Source: Stutzerimonas kunmingensis
GTDB lineage: Bacteria; Pseudomonadota; Gammaproteobacteria; Pseudomonadales; Pseudomonadaceae
NCBI RefSeq assembly: GCF_900114065.1
Contig: NZ_FORS01000012.1
Location: forward strand, 1 to 55,696
Reading direction: 5' to 3'
DNA length: 55,696 bases
Positions within the stretch are counted from its first letter, which is position 1. Every line of letters starts with the position of its first letter. This document shows, in pieces, positions 21,900-32,312 of the stretch. A program made the position numbers and the translations under genes. Below the pieces are notes generated by a model. It did not search any database. It was not told where the DNA came from and saw nothing but the letters and a program-made list of their open reading frames with translations.

Positions 21900-23153
21900 T
21901 CAACCCAGCCGCAGGCGACTGGCACCAACCAGCCAGCTGTAGATGACGTACAGCAGCATGGTGGCGAGCAGCAGCAGGCCGCCCAACGCCGTGGCCATGC
22001 CCCAGTTGATGGTGGTGTTGGTGTAGAAGGCGACGAAGTAGCTGACCATCTGGTCGTTCGGGCTGCCGAGCAGCGCCGGGGTGATGTAGTAGCCGATCGA
22101 GATGATGAACACCAACAGGCAACCGGCACCGACGCCGGCCAGCGTCTGCGGGAAGTACACCCGCCAGAAGCTGGCGAACGGATGACAGCCCAGCGACACC
22201 GCGGCGCGCATGTAGCTCGGCGAGATGTTCTTCATCACGCTGTAGATCGGCAGGATCATGAACGGCAGCAGGATGTGCACCATGGCGATGTACACGCCGG
22301 TGCGGTTGAACACCAGCTGCAGCGGCTCGTCGATCAGACCCATCTTCAGCAACGCACCATTAATGAGGCCGCCGGACTGCAGCAGCACGATCCACGCCGC
22401 CACACGCACCAGAATCGAGGTCCAGAATGGCAGCAGCACCAGGATCATCAGCAGGTTGCTCTGCCGCGCCGGCAGGTTGGCCAGGAGATACGCCAGCGGG
22501 TAGGCCAAGAGCAGGCAGATCGAGGTGATCACCAGCCCCATCCAGAAGGTGCGGGCGAAGATGTCCAGATACACCGCCTGGTCCGGCGAGACCTTGGCCA
22601 GCTCGCCCAGCTCGTCGATGCGGTGATCCAGCGCCGCCAGCAGGTAGTAGCCGGTCACCGCACTGTCGTTGCGCTGGATCACCTGCCAGAACGCCGGATC
22701 GCCCCAGCGCTCGTCGAGGGCTTCCAGTGCCTCCTGATAAGAGGCTGGTGTCTCGCGAAACGGCATCGCCCGCGCAGTCTTGGTCAGCAGGCTGCGATAG
22801 CCCGCGAGCTCCATGTTCAACCGCTTGGACAGATCGCCCAGGCTCTGTTCACGGCGCGCCTGATACAGATCCTCGGCCAGCGCCTGATAGGCAGGCTCGG
22901 CTGGCAAGCCACGACCATCCCATTCGGCCAGCGCCGCCAGCGTGCGTGGCAGCGTGTTCACCACCTCCGGATTCTCGACGCTGCGCCAGAGCAGCGAGGC
23001 GATGGGCACCAGAAAGGTCAGCAGCACGAACAGCAGCAGCGGCAGGATCAGCGCCTGCGACTTGAGCTTGTTCACCCGCTCGGCCCGTGCCAGTCGCTGT
23101 TTCAGATTGGGCTCGGCGATCTCGTTCGCCGGCAGGGATATTGCTGTGGCCAT
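21900..23153 (-). CDS. agtC: ABC transporter permease, PotB type (AgtC-like)
   Basis: A permease of 417 residues, much longer than the usual 280-300. After the first membrane helix (about 40-58) there is an extra soluble segment of roughly 140 residues before the next helices, predicted on the periplasmic side. The six-helix core and EAA motif (AAVSLGCHPFASFWRVYFP, near residue 330) are intact. I chose ATG 23153 (MATAISLPANE). It lies between agtB and agtD in the importer operon. Enlarged PotB-like permeases of this kind occur in pseudomonads. Confidence 0.8.
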   Translation of the reverse strand: MATAISLPANEIAEPNLKQRLARAERVNKLKSQALILPLLLFVLLTFLVPIASLLWRSVENPEVVNTLPRTLAALAEWDGRGLPAEPAYQALAEDLYQARREQSLGDLSKRLNMELAGYRSLLTKTARAMPFRETPASYQEALEALDERWGDPAFWQVIQRNDSAVTGYYLLAALDHRIDELGELAKVSPDQAVYLDIFARTFWMGLVITSICLLLAYPLAYLLANLPARQSNLLMILVLLPFWTSILVRVAAWIVLLQSGGLINGALLKMGLIDEPLQLVFNRTGVYIAMVHILLPFMILPIYSVMKNISPSYMRAAVSLGCHPFASFWRVYFPQTLAGVGAGCLLVFIISIGYYITPALLGSPNDQMVSYFVAFYTNTTINWGMATALGGLLLLATMLLYVIYSWLVGASRLRLG

Positions 23154-23216
23154 GAAGACTCCGCGATTCGTTCCGATAGCTGGGACCGGCCCCGCCAATG
23201 CGGCGGGGCGCTCAGG

Positions 23217-24248
23217 TCAGCGTGCTGCCCGGGCGTTGAAGCGCTGTTCCAGCTGCTCGCCGTAGTCAGCCCAGAAGGTCACATCCATCGCCACCTGATC
23301 GGCGATGTTTTCCGGTGCGGTTGGCATCTGCGCCAGGCGCTTCTGATCCAGCAACGACACGGCCTGGGTGTTCGCCGGGCCGTAGGCGATGTTCTCGGAA
23401 TAAGCCTTCTGCTGCTGCGGCTCGACCGTGAAGGCGATGAACTTGCGTGCCTGCTCCTGGCTCTTGGCGCCCTTGGGGATGGCCCAGGAATCGAAGTCAT
23501 AGATGCCGCCACTCCAGACGATCTGCAGGTTGCTCTCGTCCTGCACGGCAGCGATGCGGCCGTTGTAGGCGCTGCTCATCACCACGTCGCCGGAGGCGAG
23601 GAACTGCGGCGGCTGCGCGCCGGCCTCCCACCACTGGATGTGCGGCTTGAGCTGATCGAGCTTTCTGAAGGCGCGGTTCTGTCCGTCCTTGGTGGCCAGC
23701 ACCTTGTAGACGTCCTTGACCGGCACACCGTCGGCCATTAGTGCGAACTCAAGGGTGTACTTGGCGCCCTTGCGCAGGCCGCGCTTTCCGGGAAATTTCT
23801 CGGTATCCCAGAAATCCGCCCAGCTGGCCGGCGCGCTCTTGAGCTTGTCGGCGTTGTAGGCGAGCACCGTCGACCAGACGAAGAAACCGACGCCGCAGGG
23901 CTGGATCGTACCTTCGACGAAATCATCCGGATTGCCGACGATGCCCGGGTCGAGTTCCTCGAACAGCCCTTCATCGCAGCCGCGAGACAGTTCCGGTGAC
24001 TCCACTTCCACCAGGTTCCACGACACGCTGTTGGTGTCGACCATTGCCTTGACCTTGGCCATTTCGCCGTTGTACTCGCCGGCGATGATGCGGCCGTGCC
24101 CCGCCGCGTCCCACGGCTCGTAGAAGGCCTTGACTTGGGCCTGCTTGTTGGCGCCGCCGAAGCTCACCGCGGTGAGATTCTCGGCAGCCGCGTGTCCGGC
24201 ACAGACGAGTCCGAGCGCCAGCGCGGACAGTTTCAGGTAGTTGCTCAT
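23217..24248 (-). CDS. agtB: Periplasmic substrate-binding protein of the ABC importer (AgtB-like)
   Basis: A 343-residue PotD-like binding protein. The Sec signal peptide is clear: a short positive N terminus, a hydrophobic stretch and an AHAAAEN cleavage region around residue 22. The mature part has the type II binding fold with AVSFGGANKQAQ and PWDAAGHGRIIAGEYNGEMAK at the start. AAGGAG precedes the ATG. Ligand is probably GABA and/or 5-aminovalerate by comparison with P. aeruginosa AgtB (PA0604). That is inference from context. Confidence 0.82.
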   Translation of the reverse strand: MSNYLKLSALALGLVCAGHAAAENLTAVSFGGANKQAQVKAFYEPWDAAGHGRIIAGEYNGEMAKVKAMVDTNSVSWNLVEVESPELSRGCDEGLFEELDPGIVGNPDDFVEGTIQPCGVGFFVWSTVLAYNADKLKSAPASWADFWDTEKFPGKRGLRKGAKYTLEFALMADGVPVKDVYKVLATKDGQNRAFRKLDQLKPHIQWWEAGAQPPQFLASGDVVMSSAYNGRIAAVQDESNLQIVWSGGIYDFDSWAIPKGAKSQEQARKFIAFTVEPQQQKAYSENIAYGPANTQAVSLLDQKRLAQMPTAPENIADQVAMDVTFWADYGEQLEQRFNARAAR

Positions 24249-24296
24249 ACCAGTTCGCTCCTTGATGCAGTTGTGTGGGTTTTTCCAGGCATCGCC

Positions 24297-25406
24297 TCAG
24301 GCCGCTTGCAGCGGGTCGAGCGCACGAACGTGCTCGACATGCCAGCCGATCGGGACCACGTCGCCGACCTGCAGGGCGCTGTCGAACTCGGCGATCGGCT
24401 GCTTGACGAAGAAATCGCTGACCCCGCATACCTCGAGACGGATGCGGATGTGGTCGCCGAGGTAGATGAACTCGGCAACGCGCCCGGTGAAGCGGTTCGG
24501 GCAGTTGGCACTGGCGCCGTTGAGCAGCACCCGCTCCGGGCGGATCGACAGGCTGACCGGCGACCCCGTCGCGCCGACGTTGACCGCCAGCGCCTCGACG
24601 GTTTCGCCGCGGCCGAGCTTGACCGTGCAGCTATCGCCACGACGGTCGAGCAGATGCGCCGGCAGGCGGTTGTTCTCGCCTAGGAAGTTGGCGACGAAGG
24701 TGTTCACCGGCTTTTCGTAGAGCGTGCGCGGGTCTTCGATCTGGTGGATCTGGCCCTGATGGAACACCGCCACCCGATCAGACATGGTCAGCGCCTCGCC
24801 CTGATCGTGGGTGACGTACACCACGGTGACGCCGAGGCGTTCGTGCAGATGCTTGATCTCCATCTGCATCTGCTCGCGCAACTGCTTGTCCAGCGCGCCC
24901 AGGGGTTCGTCCATCAGCACCAGCTGCGGCTCGAACACCAGCGCGCGGGCCAATGCCACGCGCTGTTGCTGGCCGCCGGAGAGCTGCGCCGGATAGCGGT
25001 TGCGAAAGCCCTCCAGCTGGACCATCGCCAGGGCGCGCTTGACCCGCTCCTTGATGTCCGGCTTGGCCATGCCGCGCACGCTGAGCGGAAACGCCAGGTT
25101 TTCCGAAACCGTCATGTGCGGGAACAGCGCGTAGTTCTGGAACACCATGCCCATGTCGCGCTTGTGCGGTGGCACGTTGTTGATCGCCCGGCCATCGAGG
25201 AGGATTTCCCCCGCCGTGGGCGTTTCGAAGCCAGCCAGCATCATCAGGCTGGTGGTTTTGCCCGAGCCAGACGGCCCGAGCAGGGTGAGGAATTCTCCGC
25301 GGCGGATGTCCAGATTGAGATCCCTGACGATCAGCGACTCACCGTCATAGCTCTTCTGGATGCCGCGAAAGCTCACCAGGATATCGTTCGCCGTTGACTC
25401 GACCAT
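24297..25406 (-). CDS. agtA: ABC transporter ATP-binding protein, PotA type (AgtA-like)
   Basis: The energising subunit of the importer, 369 residues. Walker A GPSGSGKTTSLMMLAG (about residue 44-59), Q-loop FQNYALFPHMTV, signature LSGGQQQRVALARAL, Walker B VLMDEPLGALD and the H-loop YVTHDQGEAL are all intact. A C-terminal TOBE domain follows. The start at MVESTAND is chosen because AGGTG lies just upstream and the extra 12 codons are atypical. First gene of the agtABCD-gabDT block. Confidence 0.88.
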   Translation of the reverse strand: MVESTANDILVSFRGIQKSYDGESLIVRDLNLDIRRGEFLTLLGPSGSGKTTSLMMLAGFETPTAGEILLDGRAINNVPPHKRDMGMVFQNYALFPHMTVSENLAFPLSVRGMAKPDIKERVKRALAMVQLEGFRNRYPAQLSGGQQQRVALARALVFEPQLVLMDEPLGALDKQLREQMQMEIKHLHERLGVTVVYVTHDQGEALTMSDRVAVFHQGQIHQIEDPRTLYEKPVNTFVANFLGENNRLPAHLLDRRGDSCTVKLGRGETVEALAVNVGATGSPVSLSIRPERVLLNGASANCPNRFTGRVAEFIYLGDHIRIRLEVCGVSDFFVKQPIAEFDSALQVGDVVPIGWHVEHVRALDPLQAA

Positions 25407-25513
25407 GCTGCTGCACCTGCGTAACCGTTGAACCGTGGTCACAGCGTAGAAGCGCAGCGGCGGTGGAAAAATCGGTACAGCGGAGCGATTGGCCTAGGCG
25501 TGAGGGAGAGTCG

Positions 25514-25535
25514 CGTGTAGGGAACGCCCTACACG
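25514..25535. promoter_or_regulatory. Palindrome between agtR and agtA, candidate AgtR operator
   Basis: Perfect 9-bp arms CGTGTAGGG and CCCTACACG with a 4-base AACG spacer, centred about 118 bases before the agtA start and 20 bases past the agtR stop. No T-run follows on either strand, so it is more like an operator for the adjacent LuxR-type response regulator than a terminator. A good sigma-70 promoter for agtA is not obvious in the 148-base gap. Confidence 0.5.
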
Positions 25536-25554
25536 GCGGGTCGGTGGCTGGTGC

Positions 25555-26184
25555 TCAGACCAGCTTGTGTTCCATGGCGTAGCGCACCAGATCGGCCACC
25601 GAATGCGCCGCCAGCTTCTGCATCAGGCGGGCCTTGTGGGTGCTGATGGTCTTGCTGCTGAGCGCCAGCTTGCCGGCGATGTCGTTTACAGAGTCGCCCT
25701 GCACCAGCCGTTCGAACACCGAGTATTCGCGTTCGGAAAGCAGCGCATGGGGTGGACGCGAATCGGTCAGGCCGACCTCGAAGACCATGCGATCAGCCAG
25801 CGCCGGGTCGATGTAGCGCCCGCCACCGGCGACCTTGCGCAGAGCGGTGAGCAGCAGCGCCGGCTCGCTGTCCTTGGTCGCGTAACCCGCCGCGCCGATC
25901 TTCAGCGCCCGCGCCGCCATCTGCGCCTCGTCGTGCATCGACAGCACCAGCACCGCCGGCGGCTGGCTCAACGCGCGGATTCGCGGTATCGCCTCGAGGC
26001 CGTTGACGCCAGGCATGGAGATATCCAGCAGCACCACGTCGCAACTGATCTGGCGCAGCTGATCGAGCAACTGCTGGCCATTGGCGGCCTCGCCGACCAC
26101 CTGCATGTCACGCGCCATGCCGATCAGCTGCTTGATGCCCTCGCGGACGATGGTGTGATCTTCGGCGACCATGACCCTGATCAT
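25555..26184 (-). CDS. agtR: LuxR/NarL-type response regulator (AgtR-like)
   Basis: A 209-residue two-component response regulator. The receiver domain has the acidic pair (VAEDHT, residues 6-11), the phospho-acceptor Asp in DVVLLDISMPGVNGLEA (near residue 55) and the Thr/Lys switch region. The C-terminal LuxR helix-turn-helix starts around LLSEREYSVFERLVQGDSVNDIAGKLALSSKTISTHK. Its start overlaps the stop of the sensor gene (ATGA). In P. aeruginosa AgtR activates agtABCD in response to 5-aminovalerate and GABA. The same role is likely here. Confidence 0.85.
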   Translation of the reverse strand: MIRVMVAEDHTIVREGIKQLIGMARDMQVVGEAANGQQLLDQLRQISCDVVLLDISMPGVNGLEAIPRIRALSQPPAVLVLSMHDEAQMAARALKIGAAGYATKDSEPALLLTALRKVAGGGRYIDPALADRMVFEVGLTDSRPPHALLSEREYSVFERLVQGDSVNDIAGKLALSSKTISTHKARLMQKLAAHSVADLVRYAMEHKLV

Positions 26185-28597
26185 GACGGCAATGCTCCAG
26201 TGCTTGCGGCTGATGGAAGTGGCACCGGATCGAGTGGAACCCGCGCCGTGATGGTGGTGCCCTCGCCGGGCTGGCTGTCGATTATCAGTTGCCCGCCGAG
26301 CATCTGCACCCGCTCGCGCATGCCGACCAGGCCGAACGAACTGCCGGCGCCGCGCGCGGCCACAGGAAAACCGCAACCGTCGTCGCTGACGCGCAGACAG
26401 AGCATGTTGCCTTCGAGGAGTAACTGCACGCTGACCGTCTGCGCCTGGGCGTGCCGCATCACGTTGGTCAGCGACTCCTGAAGAATGCGGAACAGGCCGA
26501 TGGCCTTGGCGTTGCCCAGCAGTGGCGGACATTCCGGCACCTCGACCAGGCAGGCCACGCCGCTGCGCTCCTCGAAGCGCCGCGCCTGCCATTCCACCGC
26601 CGAGGCAATGCCGGCATCGAGAATCGGCGGGCGCAGCGCGGTGGCGACATCGCGCACCCGCTGGAACAGCTGGGCGATCAGCCGCTTCATGCTTTCCAGC
26701 CGCTGCGCCAGGGCCGGGTCGAGGTCGGCGAAGCCCAGCTCGCACATCGAGGTTTCCAGCTTGAGTACGGTCAGCACCTGGCCCAGCTCGTCGTGCACCT
26801 CGCGGGCGATATGCGCCTTCTCTTCCTCGCGCACCGTCTCCAGGTGCGCGGCTAGCTGACGCAGCTGCGCCCGCGAAGCATCCAGCTCCAGCTCGATGCG
26901 CTTGTTGTCGGTGATATCCCAGACGATGCCGTCCCATACCTGGCGGCCATCCGGCTGGCCGCGCACGGAGGCACGGATGTCGGCCCAGCGCACCTCGCCA
27001 TCGCGATTGAGAATGCGCCCCTGCCAGCGCCAGTCCTGACTTTTCTCCAATGCCAGCTGCTGACTGGCCCAGTAGCCGGCCTCGTCGTCGGCGTGCACCA
27101 GGCTGCGGATACCCTGCCCCGGCTGCAACAGGCGCTCGGCGGAATAGCCCACCAGGCGCTGGCTGGCCTCACTGATGTAGGCGACGCGCACCGGGGCCTG
27201 CGGCCCGTCGCGCTCCAGGCGGAACACCAGCCCCGGCACGTTGCCGGCCATGGCCTTAACCGCGCCTCGCTCTCCTGCAGCTGAGCGCTGGCGCGACGGC
27301 GCTCGGTGATATCGGCAAGAAACACCACCAGATACTCACGACTGCCGAAGCGCAGAAAGCTGTAGGTGACCGCCGCCGGAAAGCGCTGGCCGTCGGCGCG
27401 CTGCCACTCGCATTCGTGCACCTGGCGATCATCTTCGCCCGTGCGGGCAGCGCGCCAGCGCGCCAGCCATGCATCCATGCCCAGCGCCGGATCGAATGTT
27501 TCCAGTGGCTGATCCAGCAATCCGCCGGAGGCATGCCCGAGCAACATCTCGGCGGCCTGGTTGGCGTAGCGCACGCGACTGTCCCAGTTGAGCCAGAGGA
27601 TGCCGACGGTGCTGTGATCGAGACAAAACTGCGTCAAACGCTGCGCTTCTTCGGCCGCCTCGCGCAGCTCGATGTCGCGGCGGGCGGTCTTCAGCCGGCT
27701 TTCCAGCACTCCATGCTGGCGCCGCTGCCAGGCGAGCATCAGCAGGCAGGCCAGCAGCAGAACGCCGAGCAGCAAGCTGAGACTGCGCCAGTAGCTGATC
27801 TCGCGGCCCAGATCAATGCTGCGGGTCTTGAGCCACTGTTCTTGCAACTGACTGAATTCCCGCGCCGGAAATTGCCGCAGCGCCGTATCGAGCACGGTCG
27901 CGAGTTCGGCGCTGTCACGCAGTGAAGCGATACGCAGCAGCTGCGGGTTGCCCAGATCGCCGACCACCGCCAGCGAGTCGTACTCCACCTGCTGCGACAG
28001 GCGCGCAAACACCGGCTCATCGATCACGGCATAGCTGGCCTTCGCCTCCAGCACCTGACGCAGCGCATCGGCTTGGCTGGTCGCCGTCAGCACGGTGATA
28101 TTGGGATAGTTGCTGGCAAGGAACTCGGCGACTGGTCCCGGCCCAACGGCGGAAACCAGTTCGCTCGGATGCAGATACTCCAGGTCGATGGCGCGTGGAC
28201 CGCCACGGTCTCCAACGAGCAAGCGCGGGATGCGCAGAAAGGGATCGCTGTAGCGCCATAGCCGCAAACCGGCCGGCGTCTGCCGCAGGCCCGGCGCCAC
28301 ATCGATCAGGCCTTCGCGGGCGGCCTTCTCCAGCGCAGCCTCGTCACTGAAGCGGCGCCATTGCAGGCGCACCCCGAGGTCGTCCGCCAGATGCTCCATC
28401 AGCTGCACATGAAAGCCTGACAGGCGCCGCTGGCGCTGGTCATACTCGGCGTAGGGCGCGCCCATCACCACCCCGACGCGCCACTCCGGATGCTGCTCCA
28501 GCCAGGCACGGCTGTCGGCGTCGAGCGTCACGGCGCCAGCCGCGAAAGGCAGCGCCAGGCTGATGAGAAGAACGAAACGCAGGGATAAGGCGAGCAT
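26181..28597 (-). pseudogene. agtS: Hybrid-domain sensor histidine kinase (AgtS-like), frameshifted
   Basis: The sensor partner of agtR, but the coding region needs two reading frames. From 28597 one frame gives a signal/membrane segment, a periplasmic SBP_bac_3 solute-binding domain (about residues 30-260), a transmembrane helix and a first PAS domain, ending with ITERRRASAQLQESEAR. The second PAS domain (starting MAGNVPGLVF, 27251), the HisKA_3 region with phospho-His in REVHDELGQ, and the ATPase domain (DDGCGFPV, GLVGMRERV) continue in the other frame. One base appears to be missing within 27252-27275. It could be a real mutation or a sequencing error. An internal start at 27251 could make a soluble kinase. 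Confidence 0.8.
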
Positions 28598-28693
28598 ATA
28601 TTCACGCAATTGATGGGCGTGCCGACACGCTGTTGTAATGCATAACCCCTGCCGGCGCCAGCGTGGTACCGGCATCCATAGCGGAGACAATCC

Positions 28694-29719
28694 ATGCGTC
28701 GTTTGTCTGCTTTCGTGCTTTTGTTCGGCGTCGCGCTTGGCGGCGGCGTGCCGTACATCGCAGCGGCGCAGGAACCGGAGGCGCCTCAGGAAGCACCAGC
28801 GGAGGAGCCAGCAGCAACGCCACGACCATCGCCACAAACTCGTAGCGAGGCGCTGGCCGCAGGGCTGCAACGACAGCTTGAGGCCACCGCCCAGCTGCAG
28901 CTCGGCGACGAAGACAAATTCCTCGCGCTCTGGCACCCGGCCAATACTGCGAAGGCCCTCGGCGTGCTCGTCATTATGCCGAGCGAAGGCGAGACCGCCG
29001 ATTGGCCACGCGCAATCGGCCCGCTCCGGCGCGGCCTTCCCGAACATGGCTGGCATACCCTCAGCCTGACACCCGCTGATCCGGCGCTTAGCCCTGGCCC
29101 GCGCCCGCCAGCGCCAGAAGCCCCGGCTGCGGAAGAAAAGTCCGAAACGGAAGAAAACGCTGAGCCTGACGCCACCGATACCCAGCCGGCCGCGGCGCAA
29201 ACCACTTCGGCGGGCTACCTGCCTGAGCAGACGGCAGCCACGGACAACGACGAATCGACGCCGCCACAAGCCGAGCAGGACACGCCGCCACCAACTCATG
29301 CCGAGCGCATGCTGGCGCGCCTGGATGCTGCCATCGAGCATGCGCGCACACTGCAGGCGTCGACGATTGTTCTGATCGGCCATGGCACCGGCGCCTACTG
29401 GGCGAGCCAGTACCTGGCACAGCTTCAGCCAAAGGATGTTGGGCAACTGGTGGTGATCGACCCACGCGCACCGTTGCAGGGGGAACAGCCGCTGGAGAGC
29501 TATCTCGCAACGCTACCCGCCGCCATCGGCGACTTCTATACGGGCACCGGAGCAGCCGCAAATCAGCAGGCACTGCAGCGGCGCAATGCAGCGCGCCGTG
29601 CTGGGCACCCGGACTACCGCCTGGTCGCACTGCCAGGCCTGACCGGTGACCGCAATACCGACCAGGAACAACTGGTGCGTCGCGTGCGGGGCTGGCTGGA
29701 GCGCAAGCCGGCACAGTGA
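28694..29719 (+). CDS. DUF3530 family protein, alpha/beta-hydrolase-like, exported
   Basis: A 341-residue protein of unknown function. An N-terminal signal peptide (residues 1-25) is followed by a long Pro/Ala/Glu-rich segment. A conserved region starts at FLALWHPANTAKALGVLVIMP (about 76), and after a second acidic low-complexity stretch (about 135-195) the C-terminal part reads like an alpha/beta-hydrolase core with VLIGHGTGAYWASQYL, where Gly occupies the usual nucleophile position, so it may not be catalytic. GGAGA precedes the ATG. Divergent from agtS. Confidence 0.72.
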   Translation: MRRLSAFVLLFGVALGGGVPYIAAAQEPEAPQEAPAEEPAATPRPSPQTRSEALAAGLQRQLEATAQLQLGDEDKFLALWHPANTAKALGVLVIMPSEGETADWPRAIGPLRRGLPEHGWHTLSLTPADPALSPGPRPPAPEAPAAEEKSETEENAEPDATDTQPAAAQTTSAGYLPEQTAATDNDESTPPQAEQDTPPPTHAERMLARLDAAIEHARTLQASTIVLIGHGTGAYWASQYLAQLQPKDVGQLVVIDPRAPLQGEQPLESYLATLPAAIGDFYTGTGAAANQQALQRRNAARRAGHPDYRLVALPGLTGDRNTDQEQLVRRVRGWLERKPAQ

Positions 29720-29726
29720 CGCCCGC

Positions 29727-30494
29727 TCAGCGAAAGCCGCGGCGCTCGCGAATCAATGCATAGGCACTGTGCAACTCGCGGGTGCGCTCGGTTGCGTCGC
29801 GCACCTGGGCGGCATTCGCACCAGCCCCCGCCTGCTTGTCCGGATGGTGCTTGCTCAGCAGGCGCCGATAAGCGCGCTTGATCAGCTGCGGGTCGGTATC
29901 CGGACGCACACCCAGCAGCTGCATGGCCTGCTCGTATGCACCACCCCGCCCGGCCGGGGCCTCCTTGCGTCGAGCCGCGCCCGGATCGAGCGCGGCCACC
30001 TCGGCGGCATCCCAACCCAGCCACTTGCCCCAGAGCAGCACCAGTTCGTGCTCGCGTGCGCCCATGCTTCCCTGCGCACGTGCCATGCGCCAGCAAGCCT
30101 GGATCAGGCGGCGGCTTTCCTCGCGCTGGCTGCGCAGCCGTTGCAGGGTATCGCGCAGGCCGTCACCGGTCGACTTGCCGCGGTTGAAGGCGGCGATGGC
30201 CTGTTGCTGCGCGGCGGCATCGAGCCCCTGCCGGCACATCTCGTCACGTGCGACCTGGATATGCGCCGAACTCACGCGACCGCCACTCTTGGCCAGACGC
30301 CCCAACAGAAAGAACAGCAAATCCCGGCCTTGCAGCACCGCCTTGCCGGCCAGGCGCGCACGCAGGCTGGCCCAAGAATCGAGCCCCAGACGACGATCGA
30401 GCACCTGACCCAGCAGACCGCCGAGCAAAGCCCCCGGAATGCTGGCCAGCAACCAGCCGATCAGCAGCCCCAACAGCGTGATGGGCCAGAACAT
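29727..30494 (-). CDS. djlA: DjlA-like co-chaperone (TerB-type region plus J domain)
   Basis: A 255-residue inner-membrane-anchored DnaJ-family protein. A single N-terminal hydrophobic helix (FWPITLLGLLIGWLLASIPG) is followed by a TerB-like middle region (about 55-160) and a C-terminal J domain with the HPD motif in LLSKHHPDKQAG (near residue 225). This matches the DjlA architecture, which stimulates DnaK. The start at 30494 lies 1 base from the murU stop, so it is in the amgK-murU transcript. Confidence 0.82.
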   Translation of the reverse strand: MFWPITLLGLLIGWLLASIPGALLGGLLGQVLDRRLGLDSWASLRARLAGKAVLQGRDLLFFLLGRLAKSGGRVSSAHIQVARDEMCRQGLDAAAQQQAIAAFNRGKSTGDGLRDTLQRLRSQREESRRLIQACWRMARAQGSMGAREHELVLLWGKWLGWDAAEVAALDPGAARRKEAPAGRGGAYEQAMQLLGVRPDTDPQLIKRAYRRLLSKHHPDKQAGAGANAAQVRDATERTRELHSAYALIRERRGFR

Positions 30495-30495
30495 G

Positions 30496-32183
<1,688 letters not shown>

Positions 32184-32312
32184 CCAGGGGGTCTCCACGG
32201 CGCTAGCCGATAGGCGGGTCATGCTTTATTATCCTGCATCTTTCTCAGCCCATCGAGAGGCGTGCGGCCCAGCCGGCCGATGGCTCGCCGCAAGCACGGA
32301 CCAAAAAACAAG

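Noticed and set aside
26852..27240. Out-of-frame tail of the first agtS frame after the frameshift
   Set aside because: Trp/Arg-rich nonsense translation of the second PAS domain; the true continuation is in the other frame.
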